Below, one piece after another: positions 11,118 to 23,934 of a stretch of DNA of 64,000 nucleotides. Position numbers and translations under genes: made by a program. The notes under the pieces were generated by a model, which made no database searches, was not told the origin of the DNA, and was given only the letters and a program-made list of their open reading frames with translations. The DNA lies in the NCBI RefSeq assembly GCF_963678635.1, contig NC_087068.1:58079896-58143895 (forward strand), given 5' to 3'. Every line of letters begins with the position of its first letter. The stretch's first letter is position 1. Origin of the DNA: Symsagittifera roscoffensis. Its lineage: Eukaryota > Xenacoelomorpha > Acoela > Convolutidae.

Positions 11118-11739
11118 AGTGAATTAGTTCTCAAGGTGTTTGTTTTTGTTATGGCTGATCTCTCTTTTGAAGTCTTCGCAGTTCGTCACCATACTTGAGT
11201 TTTTTGTCTATCTCCTCTAGCTTTCACGTCAACTGCATCATGTCTACCATCAGTTCCTTCATTTCTGTTGATTTTACCCATTGTTTGATTCCCTGGTCCC
11301 CCCTTGGCTTCCGTGCCTTTGCCGGTCTCCGTTGTTATAACGGAAACCATCTCAAAGGTCTTGCTTTTGCCGGTACCAGTTCTTACCTTTTCTGTCTCAT
11401 CCCCACCATGGACTTTCCGCAACAGATGTCCTCTTCGACTGGGAATTGTCTTTTATCGTTTCTGGGATGTTTTGTCAGTCAGTTTTGAATGTCTTATTGA
11501 ATGATTTTGCCTTGGCAGCCCTCTGCCTTTCTTTGGCAAAGACACCTTTGGTCTGATCATGTTCTTATGTTTTTAAGTGCTACCTATTTACAATTTAGTT
11601 CATGTACACTGTATATACACACAAGTATTGACTAAAATTTTGCCAGATATCTAGCCTTTAAACAACTTCGGTATAATATCTATTCAATAGTCTGGTTTAA
11701 AATCTAATGATCCTAGGGGTCGATTGTTTTGTTCTTATT
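11118..11739. other. No gene recognised; possible leader of the minus-strand Gypsy copy
   Basis: This stretch lies upstream of the Gag start on the minus strand, where the leader and 5' LTR should be. I find no LTR ends that repeat elsewhere. A short minus-strand frame at 11186-11422 is Gly/Thr/Lys-rich and not recognisable. Confidence 0.3.
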
Positions 11740-12265
11740 CCAAGACTCTAGCGTGGGGCAGTTGGTTTAGCTTTCCAGAATCCCAAAAAAACCTTGGTGT
11801 TGGGCAGTAGTTTGAACTTCCCAAGACTCAAGTGTTGGGCAGTTGATTTAGCTTGTCATGCCACTACTCAAGTAAAAGGCAGTTGTTTTAGCTTCCCAGG
11901 ACTCAACTGTTAGGCAGTTGTTTTAGCTTACCAGGACTCAAGTATTGGGCAGTTGAGGTAGCTTCCCAGCAAATCAGTATTGGGCAGTTGATTTAGCTTC
12001 CCAGAACTCAAGTGTAAGGCAGTTGAGTTAGCTTCCCAGGACTCCAGCAAACTAGTGTTGGGCAGTTGTCTCAGCTTCCCAGGACTCAAGTGTTGGGCAA
12101 TTGTCTTAGCTTCCCAGAACTCAAGTATTAGGCAGTTGATTTAGCTTCCCAGTATTCAAGTTTTGGGCAGTTATTTTAGCTTCTCAGGACACCAGCAAAA
12201 CAGTGCCTGGCAGTTGATTCAGCTTTCCAGGACTCAAGCAAATCTAGCGCTGTGAAGTTGTTTGA
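11740..12265. repeat. Minisatellite, about 33-39 bp units, about 14 copies
   Basis: Repeated unit TTGGGCAGTTGnTTTAGCTTCCCAGnACTCAAGTG in roughly 14 diverged copies. Some units are extended by a CAGCAAA(A/C)TAG insert (for example near 12045 and 12190), giving two length classes. Not translated in any single frame, and spacers are not unique, so it is not a CRISPR array. Confidence 0.9.
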
Positions 12266-15200
12266 AGGTTCCCACACCGTCTCCAAAACTAGTGTGAAAT
12301 ATCGAACCTCCCAAAATTGTTCCTAAAACTGGATCAAAATGTCCATACATTTTCTTTGATGTCCCATAATCAAGTGCAATCGAAAAATTTTCTCCAATCC
12401 TTCCTAATAAAAAAATTTTCTCTTATCCCACCACCCGATCCGGCCAGACTACCTTTTGTATCTCGAGTTCACTCTGGGGTACCTTCGCTTTTCAGCTCTT
12501 GCTTCTTGTCTTTATTACATTCATTACTGACTCTGGTTAATATATTGTAACCGAATCGACGATGTCGATTGTTTTTTACGGCAATAAGACCCCCTTTTAC
12601 ATTTTCCAACCACAACCTTTATCTTAATCACCTGTCTAACCACAACTTTTATAGCCCCCACTTTAATGAAAAACCCCTTAAGCGCGATGGTTGCTAAACC
12701 ACTCAAGAAAAATCCCGTATAACTTTTTTCCAAGCTCTGCTCAAGTAAAAACGTTTGCTCAAATCAAAAATAAGGAAGATACCGCTTATTCATTTTTATA
12801 CCTAATTCGTAGAGTATAAAGTGGATCTAAACAAATCCGTTTCACCCGAACAGCCCACTACGATGATCTCCAGTAGTCAACACTGCACTGCTCGAACTCT
12901 GGTAGCCTCTTCCCCAGTAGTGTCCTCTCATGGTGCGCAGTGCTCCAGTCCTCTGATCCCAATCACTATCGAACTTGTCACTTTTTCCAGGGAAATCTCC
13001 CAGTTGTTATCCAAGTTTACAAGGCTATCTGGAAACTTTTCATCACCCCTTCTTTCGGAAACCTGTCAAATACTGCTATTTTGATCGAAACGATCGTTCC
13101 TAATGTGAAAACAGTATAAGTATAGTATTGAATAATGTTAAGGTCCGATCCCTCTAATGTGGAAATCAAAGTCACTTTACAGTTTTCTACGTTTTTCAGT
13201 TTTTTTTAGATTTCTATTCCTTTTTTGTTTTTTGTTTCCTTTTCTGTCTTTTAACCGTTTTTTGTTTCCCTAGTGCCCCCTCACTCGGTTAGCTAAGCCT
13301 CGTATCCAGAACGCGCGGAAAAAGTTTTCTTAAGTTTTCCTAAAAAGATATCACGGTCCACTAGAAGGTAGACATATTTCACTTGAACTGTACCACCGGT
13401 ACTCTATGATGGGCATGTAGCCTGGAGCTGTGTCAAGTGGGTCCGATCCCGAAGTCATGATGTCATAAAACACCCAAGAGTGCCATAATAACACTTGTAA
13501 CAGACGTCCGCGTACGTCACATATAAGGTTAAGAGAAATAGGCCCTATAACCATTGGCTCAAGGGTTAGGGACGCTACCTCTTGTGTTTTTGCTCCTCAT
13601 TCTATCAAAGCCAATTCGGTTCTCTTAAGACAGTGGACATCAAGGTCGTGTTACAGCATAAATGCTACCACCAAATACCCTCACTCTAATAATAAGTACG
13701 TCACACTGGCTAAGTCTCTAAATACCTAAAACACGCGAACGCCTTTAAAAACAGGGTTGGAAACTCAAGTGAACCTCATTAGTTATTATTGGACAGTGGA
13801 ACTTGGATCCATTTCAGATGGATCAATCTTAAACCCGCCTTACCTCAACATAACCTTTTAAAAAGCACTCTAGAAGTTAATTTCAATACTCACATAGTGA
13901 CTATCGCTCACGGATCAATTAAGTAAAGTAATTAAGATAACTCAACAAGTTTAATAATGTTGATTATTTTTAACTCAAGAAGCTTTATTTTTTGGACCAT
14001 TGGGTCGCTTCACTCTTCGAACGGACCAATTAAGTGATGGCACTCTGGTAAGAAATATTGGTGTTCTCTATCGGGACCAAGACAATTTTACTCGATTGGG
14101 TTTTTATCGGACAAATTGCGAATAGCAATTTGACTCTAGACTGATTTTCTGTCAACTTTCCTGCAATTTTTAATCGGTTCTTCTGATATACTGACAGTTT
14201 TATTTCAATTGCTCCGATAAACATTAGCATGACATGGCCAATTTGAGGTTTTCAAAAGTACCATTTCACCCAGAAAGCAAGATGAAACTTCAGGATATGA
14301 CCGACTATCACAAAAATAACTTAATGTAGCGTTCCCCGCATCTGTGATGGTTTTCACCTTAGGAGCAAGGTCTCTTTTTATGCATTACAAGCTCAACTCC
14401 GAAAACTGTGAGATAGATTGCAAAGAAGTTGTTTAGCAATAAGAGGATTTTCCTAAATTTTTGTTGCAAAATTTGAAAAGAAAACAATGCAATGTTTTTT
14501 ACACAATAACCCACAGTTGGCTTCCCGGATCGATTTTGTTTTGTAGCATGACTTCATCAACATTTCTATAAAAAGCTTGTAAGGAATATTTTTTAAGGGT
14601 TTTCCAATTTGCAATTAATTTCACTTTTAAACAAATATAGAAACCAAGTAAATGCAACCACTGATTGTCACCGAAAAGGGACAGACAATTTTCCCCATTT
14701 TACAGAAATCTGCCTTTTAACTATTTTAGTTTCAGACCAAATTACTTCTCAAAAAATTTCAACTGATAAAAACACTCAAAAGCAATGTGAAATTTTGCAT
14801 CAAATTTCTCGTTCCGAATTGAAAACTTTATTTATTATTTTACGACACAGCCGAAATGTGAAAACCATAAATGAAAAATTGAACAATAAAGGGAAAATGG
14901 TTTAAAAAACCAACAAAAAGCTTTCAAAAGGAAGCAAACTAAACTGGCCGCCCAGAATGCCCCCATAAAACAAATTGCCCGTTTCAATTCAAATTTTTTG
15001 AATAAACTTTAAACGAACTTTGTTTTTCGATTATCTTGAGTCTTTTTAACTCAGTTGAAATTAAATTTCTTGAATTACTTATTAAAATTTTTGTACGTTG
15101 AGCTCTTCTATCTACTAGGGTTAGGTAAACAGGCCAGTTAAAGTTGCTCATAGCAATTCTTCTGTTCAATCAATATTTTTTGAAATGACTACACTGTGCT

Positions 15201-15689
15201 GAATTCTTAATTGATTTTGCTCCTAGGGGTTTTCTGACGCTCAAAGTAGTCACTCGTTATATGACGACTACCGACCCGTGTTGACTTACTGCGAACGTTT
15301 CATCGTCTCCGCCATCAATGGCCTTCTATCTTCCCGCTAAGGCCAATCGTCTCACGCTAGCAAGAACGAATTTTGTAAAAACAAAAAGCTAGATATGAAC
15401 CATGAGTGCATACTTGAGGCCATTCAAAGGAAAAAGCGCATTGTTAAGATCAAAAACGGCTTCAAAATTGTAAAAAAAAATACTTGGAAAAAGCCTTTTT
15501 CAAAAATGAAGAAACCCTTTTTTTAACCCCTCGAGGTTACAAAAAAGCAGCGTTGGAACATTGGTTGGATAAAACACACTAAAACGATGAATTATTTAAC
15601 TAAAATCCGTCAATAGCTCTGCAGCCACATCACCCTCAAGATATGTGGAATCTTCAAAGTATTCATCTGCGTCATAGACTTCCAGCCAC
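12266..15689. other. Long stretch without a recognised gene
   Basis: Open frames of 60-98 codons occur on both strands (such as 14609-14905 plus and 13351-13554 minus), but none shows a domain, conserved motif or signal sequence. Base composition changes near 13300, where the flank becomes more balanced, which may mark an old insertion boundary. I see no LTR pair or inverted-repeat ends. Confidence 0.4.
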
Positions 15690-16860
15690 GGAAGATGAGG
15701 GCTGAAAATCGCAACACCACGCCGTGAAGAAGAAGAGCGACGAAATGAAGCTAAACTTCGCTTGAAACAGCAAAAAAAAATCTTTTAGAACTGAAAAGGT
15801 TGACCAAAGCAAAGATAGTTAAGTTGGCTGTAGTCACTTCGACTGAAAATGCGATTCTTGAAGGCATGAAAGAGAAGTCAAGTTCGTCAGACTTGCCGGA
15901 GGAGAGTGTTGCCGGAAAAAATAGGACAGAAATCTGGCTGAGCAAAACAACCAAAGAAATTCAGTCTGCACAAAAACCGAAACGCCACCGATTGCTACTG
16001 GTTTTAAACCGTTCCGCGTTAATCTTGTCAGTTTGCTGAATTGAATACCAATATCGTAAATTCGTTCATTCTAGATCCGAGAATGTTATAATCCAAAATA
16101 ACGCAAACGTCTGTTCAATCTACTGTTTTACCTATTGGCTTAAATCAAACTTCACAAACTAGTCAGAGTCAAACACTAGCTCAAACGTCATCTAAAGTCT
16201 AATTTGGAATTATACCAAACTCGAGTTTTGAAGATCCTAATTCGATTTTTCCACTAACCAATGGTAGAACCGTCTTCTACCAGCCGGAGTCTGGGTACAC
16301 TAGAACGCGACTCAACCATTCCTCCTAAACCGAGATGGAGGAATCAATTATTGTTACGTTGACGACAACAATCACATTGATCAAAACAACCCGCGCTATC
16401 CGCCAAATAACGAACCAAAATCTCTAACTATCAAAGACCTCGCTGAGATTATTACCATGAACCGTAAATTTTCCTACCAGAATACAAAATGTCTCAATAC
16501 AACGGTGATTCTTCAACATTTTTATTTGTAAATTTTGCCAGCCATACACGGTAGTTAATGCTCATCTTGAGAAACTAAATTGTTTCCCGCAATTGCAGAT
16601 GCATTTTTTCGACAGCATTATAAGTTTCGCTTCGACCATCTCAAATCTTGTTGGTCTTTATGAGTCACTCTCCAATAACCAGGATTTGGAAGCAGCTGCT
16701 TTGCTGAACCAAGCCTTAGGTAAAATGCCGCCCAACATGACGGAATCATGGGACTTTTGCACAGTGAAAAGGAGTCTTTTTTAACCATTTTTGCTCCATA
16801 CCAACGACTGGCTGGCAGAAAAAGCAGAGGCGCATGACCGAAGGCGCGCTAACTCTCCCA
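15690..16860 (+). pseudogene. gag: BEL/Pao Gag, copy 1, degraded
   Basis: The stretch at 15728-15772 encodes EEERRNEAKLRLKQ, matching the start of Gag in copy 2 (32030 region). Further on, 16593-16840 encodes SFASTISNLVGLYESLS, AALLNQALGKMPPNM and NDWLAEKAEAHDR, the typical end of a Pao Gag capsid domain. Several frame changes and stops separate these parts. Gag would package element RNA. Confidence 0.75.
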
Positions 16861-17029
16861 AAAACCGAAAGCAAGAACATCATGCCATTACTTGCCTTTC
16901 TGAAACAGTAACGAAAATTTTGTCGTCTAATTCAAAAGTGTCTGATAAATAGCCCTCTAACACAGTATCCGCCCTGTGTTTTTTTGCAACGGCAAACATT
17001 GCATTTGGCGTTGTAGCGTCTACAAAGAG

Positions 17030-17910
17030 AAAACTTCTACTCAAAAAGCGAAGTTTGCTGCCGAGCAGAAGTTGTGTTTTTCCTTGTCTGCCATCAGACC
17101 ATACTTTTCGAAAATGCCCAGAATCTAGAAAGTGCAATAAGCCTAATTGCAAGAGCACTCACAATGTCCTCCTTCACGGAGCCAAAAAAATGTACCACGC
17201 AAAATACTCAAAAAACTCACCAGCAGGAGGAAAAACCTCTTCGCATTCCGCTAGTCTCGAGGTAGAAACGGTTAAAGGCACTTGTGCCACTTCCGTTCTC
17301 CGCGTTAAAAATCTTCTTCAAATTGTTGAATTGAAAATGTCCATCATCACAACCAGCTCTAATACTATTTTTCTTTGTGATTCAGCTTGCAGTCACTCAT
17401 GGATATCCGCTCAACTGGCTAAAAAATTTAGCTTGTCCGGTAGAAAATTGAACCTCGCCGTCAGTGGAAAAAATTCACAGCAAATTTTAATGACAGAAAA
17501 ACTAGATATAGTAATTTCTGGTGTTAGTGAATCAAACTCAAACGTTTTCCAAGCATGACCTTTTGTGAAGAAAGATATAAACCTAAGGTCTGATACCATC
17601 AAAAACAGTGAACTTAAAAAACTTTATCCTATTAAGCTCCATTGCCTTCCTTGACGAACTAAAATTCTGACGTGAAAATGATTTTAGGCCAGATTGTCTC
17701 TCAGTCTATGCGACCATTAGAAATTCTCGCATTTAAAAGTCGAAATTCACCTTTTGCGCTACGCTTACATATAAATTGGGTTTTCAAGGGTACGCTACCG
17801 TTTTCCTTAAGTTTGCCATTTCACTGTTTAAAATATAGTGTTGAAGACAACCTTCTTGTAGAGCAAGTCAAAACTTGGGGTGAATTTGATTGTTTCGGTA
17901 CTTAAAAAGC
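17030..17910 (+). pseudogene. BEL/Pao zinc knuckles and DUF1758-type aspartic protease, copy 1
   Basis: The frame 17055-17558 (167 codons) has a Cys/His cluster (CVFPC...H..RKC, then KCNKPNCKSTHNVLLHG) followed by the protease segment LCDSACSHSWISAQLAKKF and KLNLAVSG; the catalytic aspartate is present. After a frame break, 17672-17905 carries MILGQIVSQSMRPLE and PFALRLHINWVFKG, the usual end of the Pao protease domain. This enzyme would cut the Gag-Pol polyprotein. Confidence 0.85.
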
Positions 17911-17979
17911 AGCCCATCAGCGTTCAGCATCAGAGAAGCAAGCTCCAAAAACGCTTAAATTAAATCAACTGTTTCGCAT

Positions 17980-18900
17980 GACGGACTTCAATACTCCGTT
18001 GGTATGCTTTGGGTCGATAAGAATGACAGTGACAGGCTGCCAAGCAACTATTACTCAGTATTTGCCCACCTAAAATCTTAACAAAAATGGTTCGAAAAGG
18101 ATCCTGATCTGAAAACGTTTTACGGTGAAACTATTCAGCACGATTTGGAAATGGAATATATCGTTCGTATTAATTTTAATTAGTTGAACACGCGCACCGA
18201 CTGAGACTGGTATTTATGTCTCCAACCAGTGGTCAACCCGATAAAATCTGGAAAGTTGAGGCGTGTTTAAAACGGTGCTTGGAAATTTCATGGCGTCTCC
18301 TTGAACCAGTCACTTTTAGTATGGCCCGATCTGTTGCAGAACTTGTCGAGAGTGCTCCTTCGGTTCAGGCAACCTAAGTTTGCGGTATCCGCAGATATAT
18401 TTTTAAGGTAAACGCTTTTCAATACACTCGTTTCATCTTTGGCCCTCGTGACTCCCATACATGTGCAAATTTCGCGCTCCAGCAAACCGCGAGAGATATT
18501 TACGCCAATTCTCCAGCTGCTTCATCTGCTGTTCTGAATAGTTTTTACTTGGATGATTTTTAAAGTTCTATTGCCGACCCGAATGAAGCGCTAAACTTGA
18601 ACAAAGATTTTGTCAGTTTGTTGAATCTAGGAGAAATCAGGTTAACGAATTTGTCAGCCAGCGTTCTCCAAGATTCAGCAAAAGTGTTAACTCTAGAGAA
18701 CAACAAGATTGCAATTGTAAAAGAAATCAACCTGAACCACACCGCAACTCACAAACTAGATCTAAAGTGGTATATTAAAAATGATACCTTGAACGCTAGT
18801 CGTGGCGTGAACAATTATAAAACAAAACAGACTACGCAGCGCAACGTCTTAGGTTATGTCTCGTCGGTTTTCGACCCAATCGATTCAGTTGCATCGTAAA
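17980..18900 (+). pseudogene. BEL/Pao reverse transcriptase, copy 1, broken
   Basis: Segments in RT order but different frames: LPSNYYSVFAHLKS (18040-18090), TCANFALQQTARDIYANSPAASSAV and a FYLDDF box (18455-18560), then the thumb region with LDLKWYIKNDTLN and NVLGYVSSVFDPIDSVAS (18597-18899). The YLDD aspartates are kept but a stop directly follows. The copy cannot make active RT. Confidence 0.8.
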
Positions 18901-18989
18901 TCGTTAGTACCCGGCTTTTAATGAAAGTTATTTGACGTCTTTTGGGCCAGCAGTGGGATGAGCCAATGTGAGGTGAACTTAAGAAAAAA

Positions 18990-19596
18990 AAGTGGCGTAC
19001 TGGTTTACCAATACTTGGCCGTTCAACAGTTTTTTGCTGATTCTTTGACACCCCGGTCGACCAAATAGAACTGCATAAATTTGGTGACGGATCTCTGGAC
19101 GTCTTTTGCTCGGTTGCTCTCCCGCGCTGTCACTACTCCGTCGTCACAAATAAAGCCAAGATTGCTTTTGATTTCGGAAAAGCTAAAGTAGCGCCAGCGA
19201 AAACGCTTTCAAGTACCAAGCTTGAATTGCAAGAAGTAATACTGGTGAGCCGTCTGGGACTTGAAATCGAGAAATTTCTGGCAAAAAGCTCAAAAATTTA
19301 TACTTAAGGATAGATAGCACTAGTTTACTGCAGTGGTTGAACTCTGCCAGAAACTTCCTGTCTTTGTGGCTGATCGGTTTTTCGAAGTTCTCGAATCCGC
19401 CAGAATTGATGAGTGGTTCCATGTAACCAATGGCGGCAAAAAGCAGATACCAGCACTCGCGGAATAACTGCTGAGGCACGTAAAGAAAGCGGTTGGGTGA
19501 AAACTCCACACTTTTTGAAAACTAAAGATTGACCTATCAAAACAGTTTCAAAAGTTTTCACCAACCTTCGACTCAAAGAACCTTCATGTTATTTGA
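18990..19596 (+). pseudogene. BEL/Pao RNase H-like region, copy 1, broken
   Basis: Plus-strand frames carry HKFGDGSLDVFCSVALPRCHYSVVTNKAKIAF (19073-19170), AKTLSSTKLELQEVILVSRLGLEIE (19198-19270), and VADRFFEVLESARIDEWFHVTNG (19365-19435), all typical of the segment between RT and integrase in Pao elements. Stops and shifts occur between them. The minus-strand frames over the same place are shadows. Confidence 0.7.
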
Positions 19597-20775
19597 TTGA
19601 AGGTATCGAACAAAGTGCAAATTTCCCATGCACATGCTTTTAGTTTTTTTTCTGAAAGGTTATCAACTCAACTCCGTCAAAACCGCAACACTCGCTCGAT
19701 AACCGATCCATCCGAAATAGATTTAGCTAAGCTGGTTCTGGCTCAATCAGAATTGTTTTTCGTCGAAGTCAACGCACTTCACAAAAAACAATTCCTTAAG
19801 AAGTCTAGTCGAAAAGCTCATTTTTCGCTATCATTGGTCCCTGTGCTCTAGTTCGTTCCACTGGCCGTATTTGCCGATTCGCCGCCGTTGAATTCAACGT
19901 TGAGCAGTCCTTCATTTTAGATAGCCGACATCTACTCGTGATGATGCTTTTAACATTTATTCTTCAAAAGAATAATCACTAGAGTGTTGATTATCTGCGG
20001 GCTGTTATACAATTAGAGTAGGTTGTAGTGGGGCTCCGTATTGCCCTCCGTTCAATAGAACACCATTGCGTGAATACCAACGAAAAGCTAAGGTAACTAC
20101 GCCAATGATGACTGAACTCTAGCAACTCGGTTACCGGCAACCGCCATTCGCGAATTTCGGAATAGATTACTCAGGCCCATTCCACAACGATTCGCCGAAG
20201 CTCAGAGAAACGCTGGGACTTCCTATTCACGTGTGCGACGACACGTGCCGTTCATCTAGAGGTTGTTCCGTCAATGGGTATAAGTTCCTGTGTAATGTGA
20301 ATAGAACGCTTTAATGCTCGGCGAGGAGCCCTCAATCATCTGTTCGGACAATGGTATGAGTTTCGTTGGCTCGACCAAAAAGCTGATTTCATGCATCGAG
20401 AACTGAAATCGCCATGCACCCGTTCTGGTCGCTCATAAAGGCCTAGCCTAGCAATTCAACTCACGCAGTCCTCCTCATCAGGAAGGTGTGTGGTAAAGGC
20501 TTGTCCGGAGCACCAAAAGAGTTTGTGATTTTCTGGCAACACAAAAACTCACACACTAGGATATCCTCATAACCACGTTTTGTTTAGCTTAGCAGTCAGT
20601 CTCCCAGCAATTGTCCGTTCACCCGTATACTCCGATCTGAACGATCTCGAAGCGTTAACGCCGAACCACTTCCTACTTAGAAACCGTGCAAGTAGCTTTC
20701 CGCCTAGTAGATTTCGAGCAAAATTTCAATCATCGAAAGCATTACGCCCGCATTACTATGCGTCTGTTTTATAAA
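19597..20775 (+). pseudogene. BEL/Pao integrase and DUF5641-type C-terminus, copy 1, broken
   Basis: Starts with RNTRSITDPSEIDLAKLVLAQSELFFVEVNALHKKQ (pre-integrase), then a core segment FGIDYSGPFHNDSPKL (about 20150) with the first catalytic Asp and a later SDNG-like ICSDNGMSFVGSTKKLIS in another frame (about 20335-20395). It ends with DLEALTPNHFLLRNR (20640-20690), the DUF5641-type tail found after Pao integrases. It would insert element DNA; this copy is dead. Confidence 0.8.
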
Positions 20776-21187
20776 GTATTCAATTCATGTAGGACTTTTT
20801 GGTTCGGTTCTTAGCAAAAGTATTACTTAGAACTAAGAAAACCCTTCAAACTTAGGAAACAAATTCGACTTTGCTTGGGTTTTAGCTTAAATTTGTTTCT
20901 TGGCCGTAGTTGATGAATTTTTTTACTGTTCAGCCTCAACTAATTGAATTATTGAATTGTTAGGATATATTGAACTGTTCACAAAAGTGTTCAGGTTGAT
21001 GAGAGTTGTTCAAATGCCCATATTCGGCACTTGCTAAAAAATCTTGAAACCTCATGAATAAATATAAGAATTGTTCAAATAATGGGAAAAAATGTTGCCA
21101 CTTATTCTGAAAATCCTGAATTCAAGTGTTATTTTGAGTTTACCCCGACCGTTCAAACGATCGTACATAGGATAGAGTATATATCGA

Positions 21188-21466
21188 TTACACAAAACGA
21201 CAGGATGAACTCAACGGCTGTGAGATGGCAATTAGGGCCCGCCAACGGACTAGATTAATGTGACCGATAAAAAACGAAAAGGAAGCAATTCGAGTAGACT
21301 TGTTATTAGGATGCTTCTTGTGAAGTGCGTTGAATTCAACGAAAAACGACTCTGACTGAACTAGAATCAATATCTTTTGTTGAGCTAATTCTAACGGGGA
21401 CAAATCGGTTATCGATTGAGTATTACGGTTCCAACGGTAATGAGGTCTCAACATAAAATATCGCAA
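21188..21466 (-). pseudogene. BEL/Pao pre-integrase fragment, inverted
   Basis: The 92-codon minus frame contains RNTQSITDLSPLELAQQK, VQSESFFVEFNALHKKHP and SFFIGHINLVR, the same domain as 19690-19800 in copy 1 but on the opposite strand and with a longer downstream part. No other element parts are attached, so it is a fragment. Confidence 0.8.
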
Positions 21467-21739
21467 AAGTTATATACACCCATCAACCAGTGGTTAACCA
21501 AAAAAAACTAGAAATGTTTGCCGAAAAAAAACGCGCGTCCTAAATGGCTTTTCAATTATTACGGAAGCTCTTTAAATCATTTTTATTGGCCGTAATTTAC
21601 CGCAGAATACAGCTTCTGACATGGATTCATTTTTGATTCAGACAAAACCGAAAGACAGGGGTTGTTTTTTCATGTAAAAAAAAGTTCCTGTCGTTAAAAA
21701 AGTCTTACATGTTTTGAGACGGAAAAACGCCACGAAAGT

Positions 21740-22000
21740 AAAAAGTTTTCAAGTCACTCCACATTTTTCGGGGCTGGTTATTCTGCCATGTGCGACATTT
21801 TAATGCTCAAGCAAACTGTGAGAGACTGCTATGCAATTTTCCAAGCTGCTTTTCCGCCGTCCTTATGATTTTTTTTAAGTTGACATCTTCTTAGTTTGCA
21901 TTGCCAATTCGAATGATGCACTGAGATTTCGCAAAAAAAGAGGATTTTTTATTTTTAAATGTGTTAGCAGTAACGCCAACCTATCAAAAAATCTAGACCC
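21740..22000 (+). pseudogene. BEL/Pao RT palm fragment
   Basis: Nucleotide-level similarity to 18440-18610: the tract TGTGCnA..TT..GCTC.AGCAAAC.G.GAGAGA and the following FYLDD-region bases with GCCAATTCGAATGATGCACTGA. The YLDD box itself is lost. No frame is open throughout. Confidence 0.65.
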
Positions 22001-22330
22001 AATGATTGAAAGGAGGAGAAAAGACTGGTAATGAAATACCCGCATTGAAGTTTCTCAGATAAAATTAGATTATATTGAGACTATCTTGCCAAAAAAGACG
22101 CTACTATAACCGATTATGCTCAATGAATTTGGCATATTGTTTTTAAAATAAAAGCGTATAAATGATTCTATTGCAATATATTTCCTTTAGAATATATTTT
22201 TTATCTTTGTACAATTTCAAAAAAAAATTTGCCGCCAGATTATCCCAAAAAAATCTATTTTTTTTTATCATTTATTTGAAATAAAATCAATTTCTGATTC
22301 CATAGAATTCTCAGAAAATCTATTTTTAAA

Positions 22331-22425
22331 AGTGGCCTAGCTTAAGAAATTTTTTGTGTCTTAAAACCTAAATCTAATAACAAGGGTTTTTTTGTGTCTT
22401 AAAACCTAAATCTAATAACAAGGGT
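22331..22425. repeat. 37-bp direct repeat, two tandem copies
   Basis: The unit TTTTTGTGTCTTAAAACC plus TAAATCTAATAACAAGGGT occurs twice in a row without change. A diverged third copy with the same downstream sequence lies at about 24260-24310. Confidence 0.85.
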
Positions 22426-22439
22426 CACTAACATGGATC

Positions 22440-22985
22440 TTCGCAACCAAAACTTTCCTGATGATTTCTAGTTTCAAAACCATTGAAAGCAATAAAATGA
22501 AGCATATACAGTCGAATCTGAAACTAATCAAATCTGCTACTAAGATCAAAAATAGCATTGCGACCAAGAATTCACTCGAACTCAGCAGTAAAACTTTCAA
22601 CTGTTGTTAGAAAATTATTAAATTTTGCTGATGGTTTTCAGTTCCAAAACAAACTAAGGCAAAAAATGAGGCATAAGCAAGCAGTTAAACCGAAAAACAA
22701 AGGCACTATAAATGGACCATTGCGACCATGAATATACTAAAACTCATCAAAAACTCATTTTGCTGGTTATTTTTTTCATGAATTCCGGATGATTTCAAAT
22801 TTCTTATTTTTTAAGTTAAGAAATTGAGGAATTAAAAAACATTTAAGTCAAAAAACCAAAAAAAACATGGAGGATTGCGATCACAATTAAAAAGAAAATT
22901 ATCAGTAAAAAAGTTTGCGAGACATTTTTAGAAAGTCCTGATGATTTTTAGCTCTAGAATGATCTAAGGCAACAAATTGCAGAAG
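22440..22985. repeat. Degenerate satellite-like array, about 150-170 bp units, four copies
   Basis: Marker sequence CTGATG(A/G)TTT(C/T)(T/C)AG(T/C)TC appears near 22457, 22626, 22786 and 22938, each followed by an AAGGCAAnAAAATGAAGCATA-like block and a GCGACCA(A/T)GAAT block. Unit lengths fall from about 168 to 152 bp. No coding frame. Confidence 0.65.
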
Positions 22986-23340
22986 GATTGTAAAATGAAT
23001 CCACAATGCGCTAATGGTACTGCAACAAACTCACAACAAAAACAAACTCGCCAAATTTAAGGAAAACGATAACTCGCAATTTTTTTCAAAAAAATAATTG
23101 GTATTAAACAATTTCAGTTTGAAGTTGCTAGCTTGCGATAACCTGCTCTAATTTTGGTATAACGTCCTCTCTTATCTTGGCAACTTTTCCACGATGGCGC
23201 GATTACCGCGTTGGTTATATTGCTAGTGTCTTGTAACTCAAGTTGTTTTTAATCGCGAGTTTTTTTGTTGCGAGTTGTCCTATTACGCAGAAGGATTGTA
23301 AAATGAATCCACAATGCGCTAATGGTACTGCAACAAACTC
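22979..23340. repeat. 54-bp perfect direct repeat, 308 bp apart
   Basis: Positions 22979-23032 and 23287-23340 are the same: GCAGAAGGATTGTAAAATGA through GGTACTGCAACAAACTC. The spacer is AT-rich non-coding sequence. Confidence 0.9.
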
Positions 23341-23934
23341 TCAGTATTTTAAAGAAAACCGACAATACTTTAAAGAATACCGAAAAGAATACTTTTATTT
23401 TGGTTTCAAGCCAGAAATGCTTACAATGAGTCATGTTTTTTTTGCTAATATATGGAGAAAAGTAGATTTTGTAGTCATAATATGGTTTTCAAACAATAAA
23501 ATCAATTACTTTGACCAAAAAATCTTTTGTTTGTGTCTTCAACATTAAAATTGTCATAAAATTGATTGTTACAGTGTTCATTTTGTTTTCGGTCTTGAAA
23601 TTGCCAGATAATTGATTAATAGAGGAAAAGGAAAAATTTAGGTGCGAGAAGACCCAATGTTTAAACAGCAATACGCATACTTGTTGTGCAACAGAGACCC
23701 CCACGTGATACTTGCAATGATGGTCGTTATGGTCGGCAGTAGAAAACTGATTACCCTTCACACTCTTTTAATGTGAATATTTGGAAAAACGTATTAGTGA
23801 CTTTGTCCTTTTTGAAGCACATCACATGATCATCAACCTCATGTTGTAGCTAGTGGTTCTAAGAGGTCCAAACTAAACATATTTGTTGAGAGTAATTTAG
23901 ACAGAATTTTTGATACATCCTGCCAGTCAGGAAC

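Noticed and set aside
11740-12265. CRISPR-like repeat array
   Set aside because: Units are diverged and head to tail without unique spacers of constant length, and the DNA is eukaryotic.
19183-19576. Minus-strand frames of 63-108 codons
   Set aside because: The plus strand here encodes BEL/Pao RNase H motifs (VADRFFEVLESARIDEWFHV), so the minus frames are shadows.
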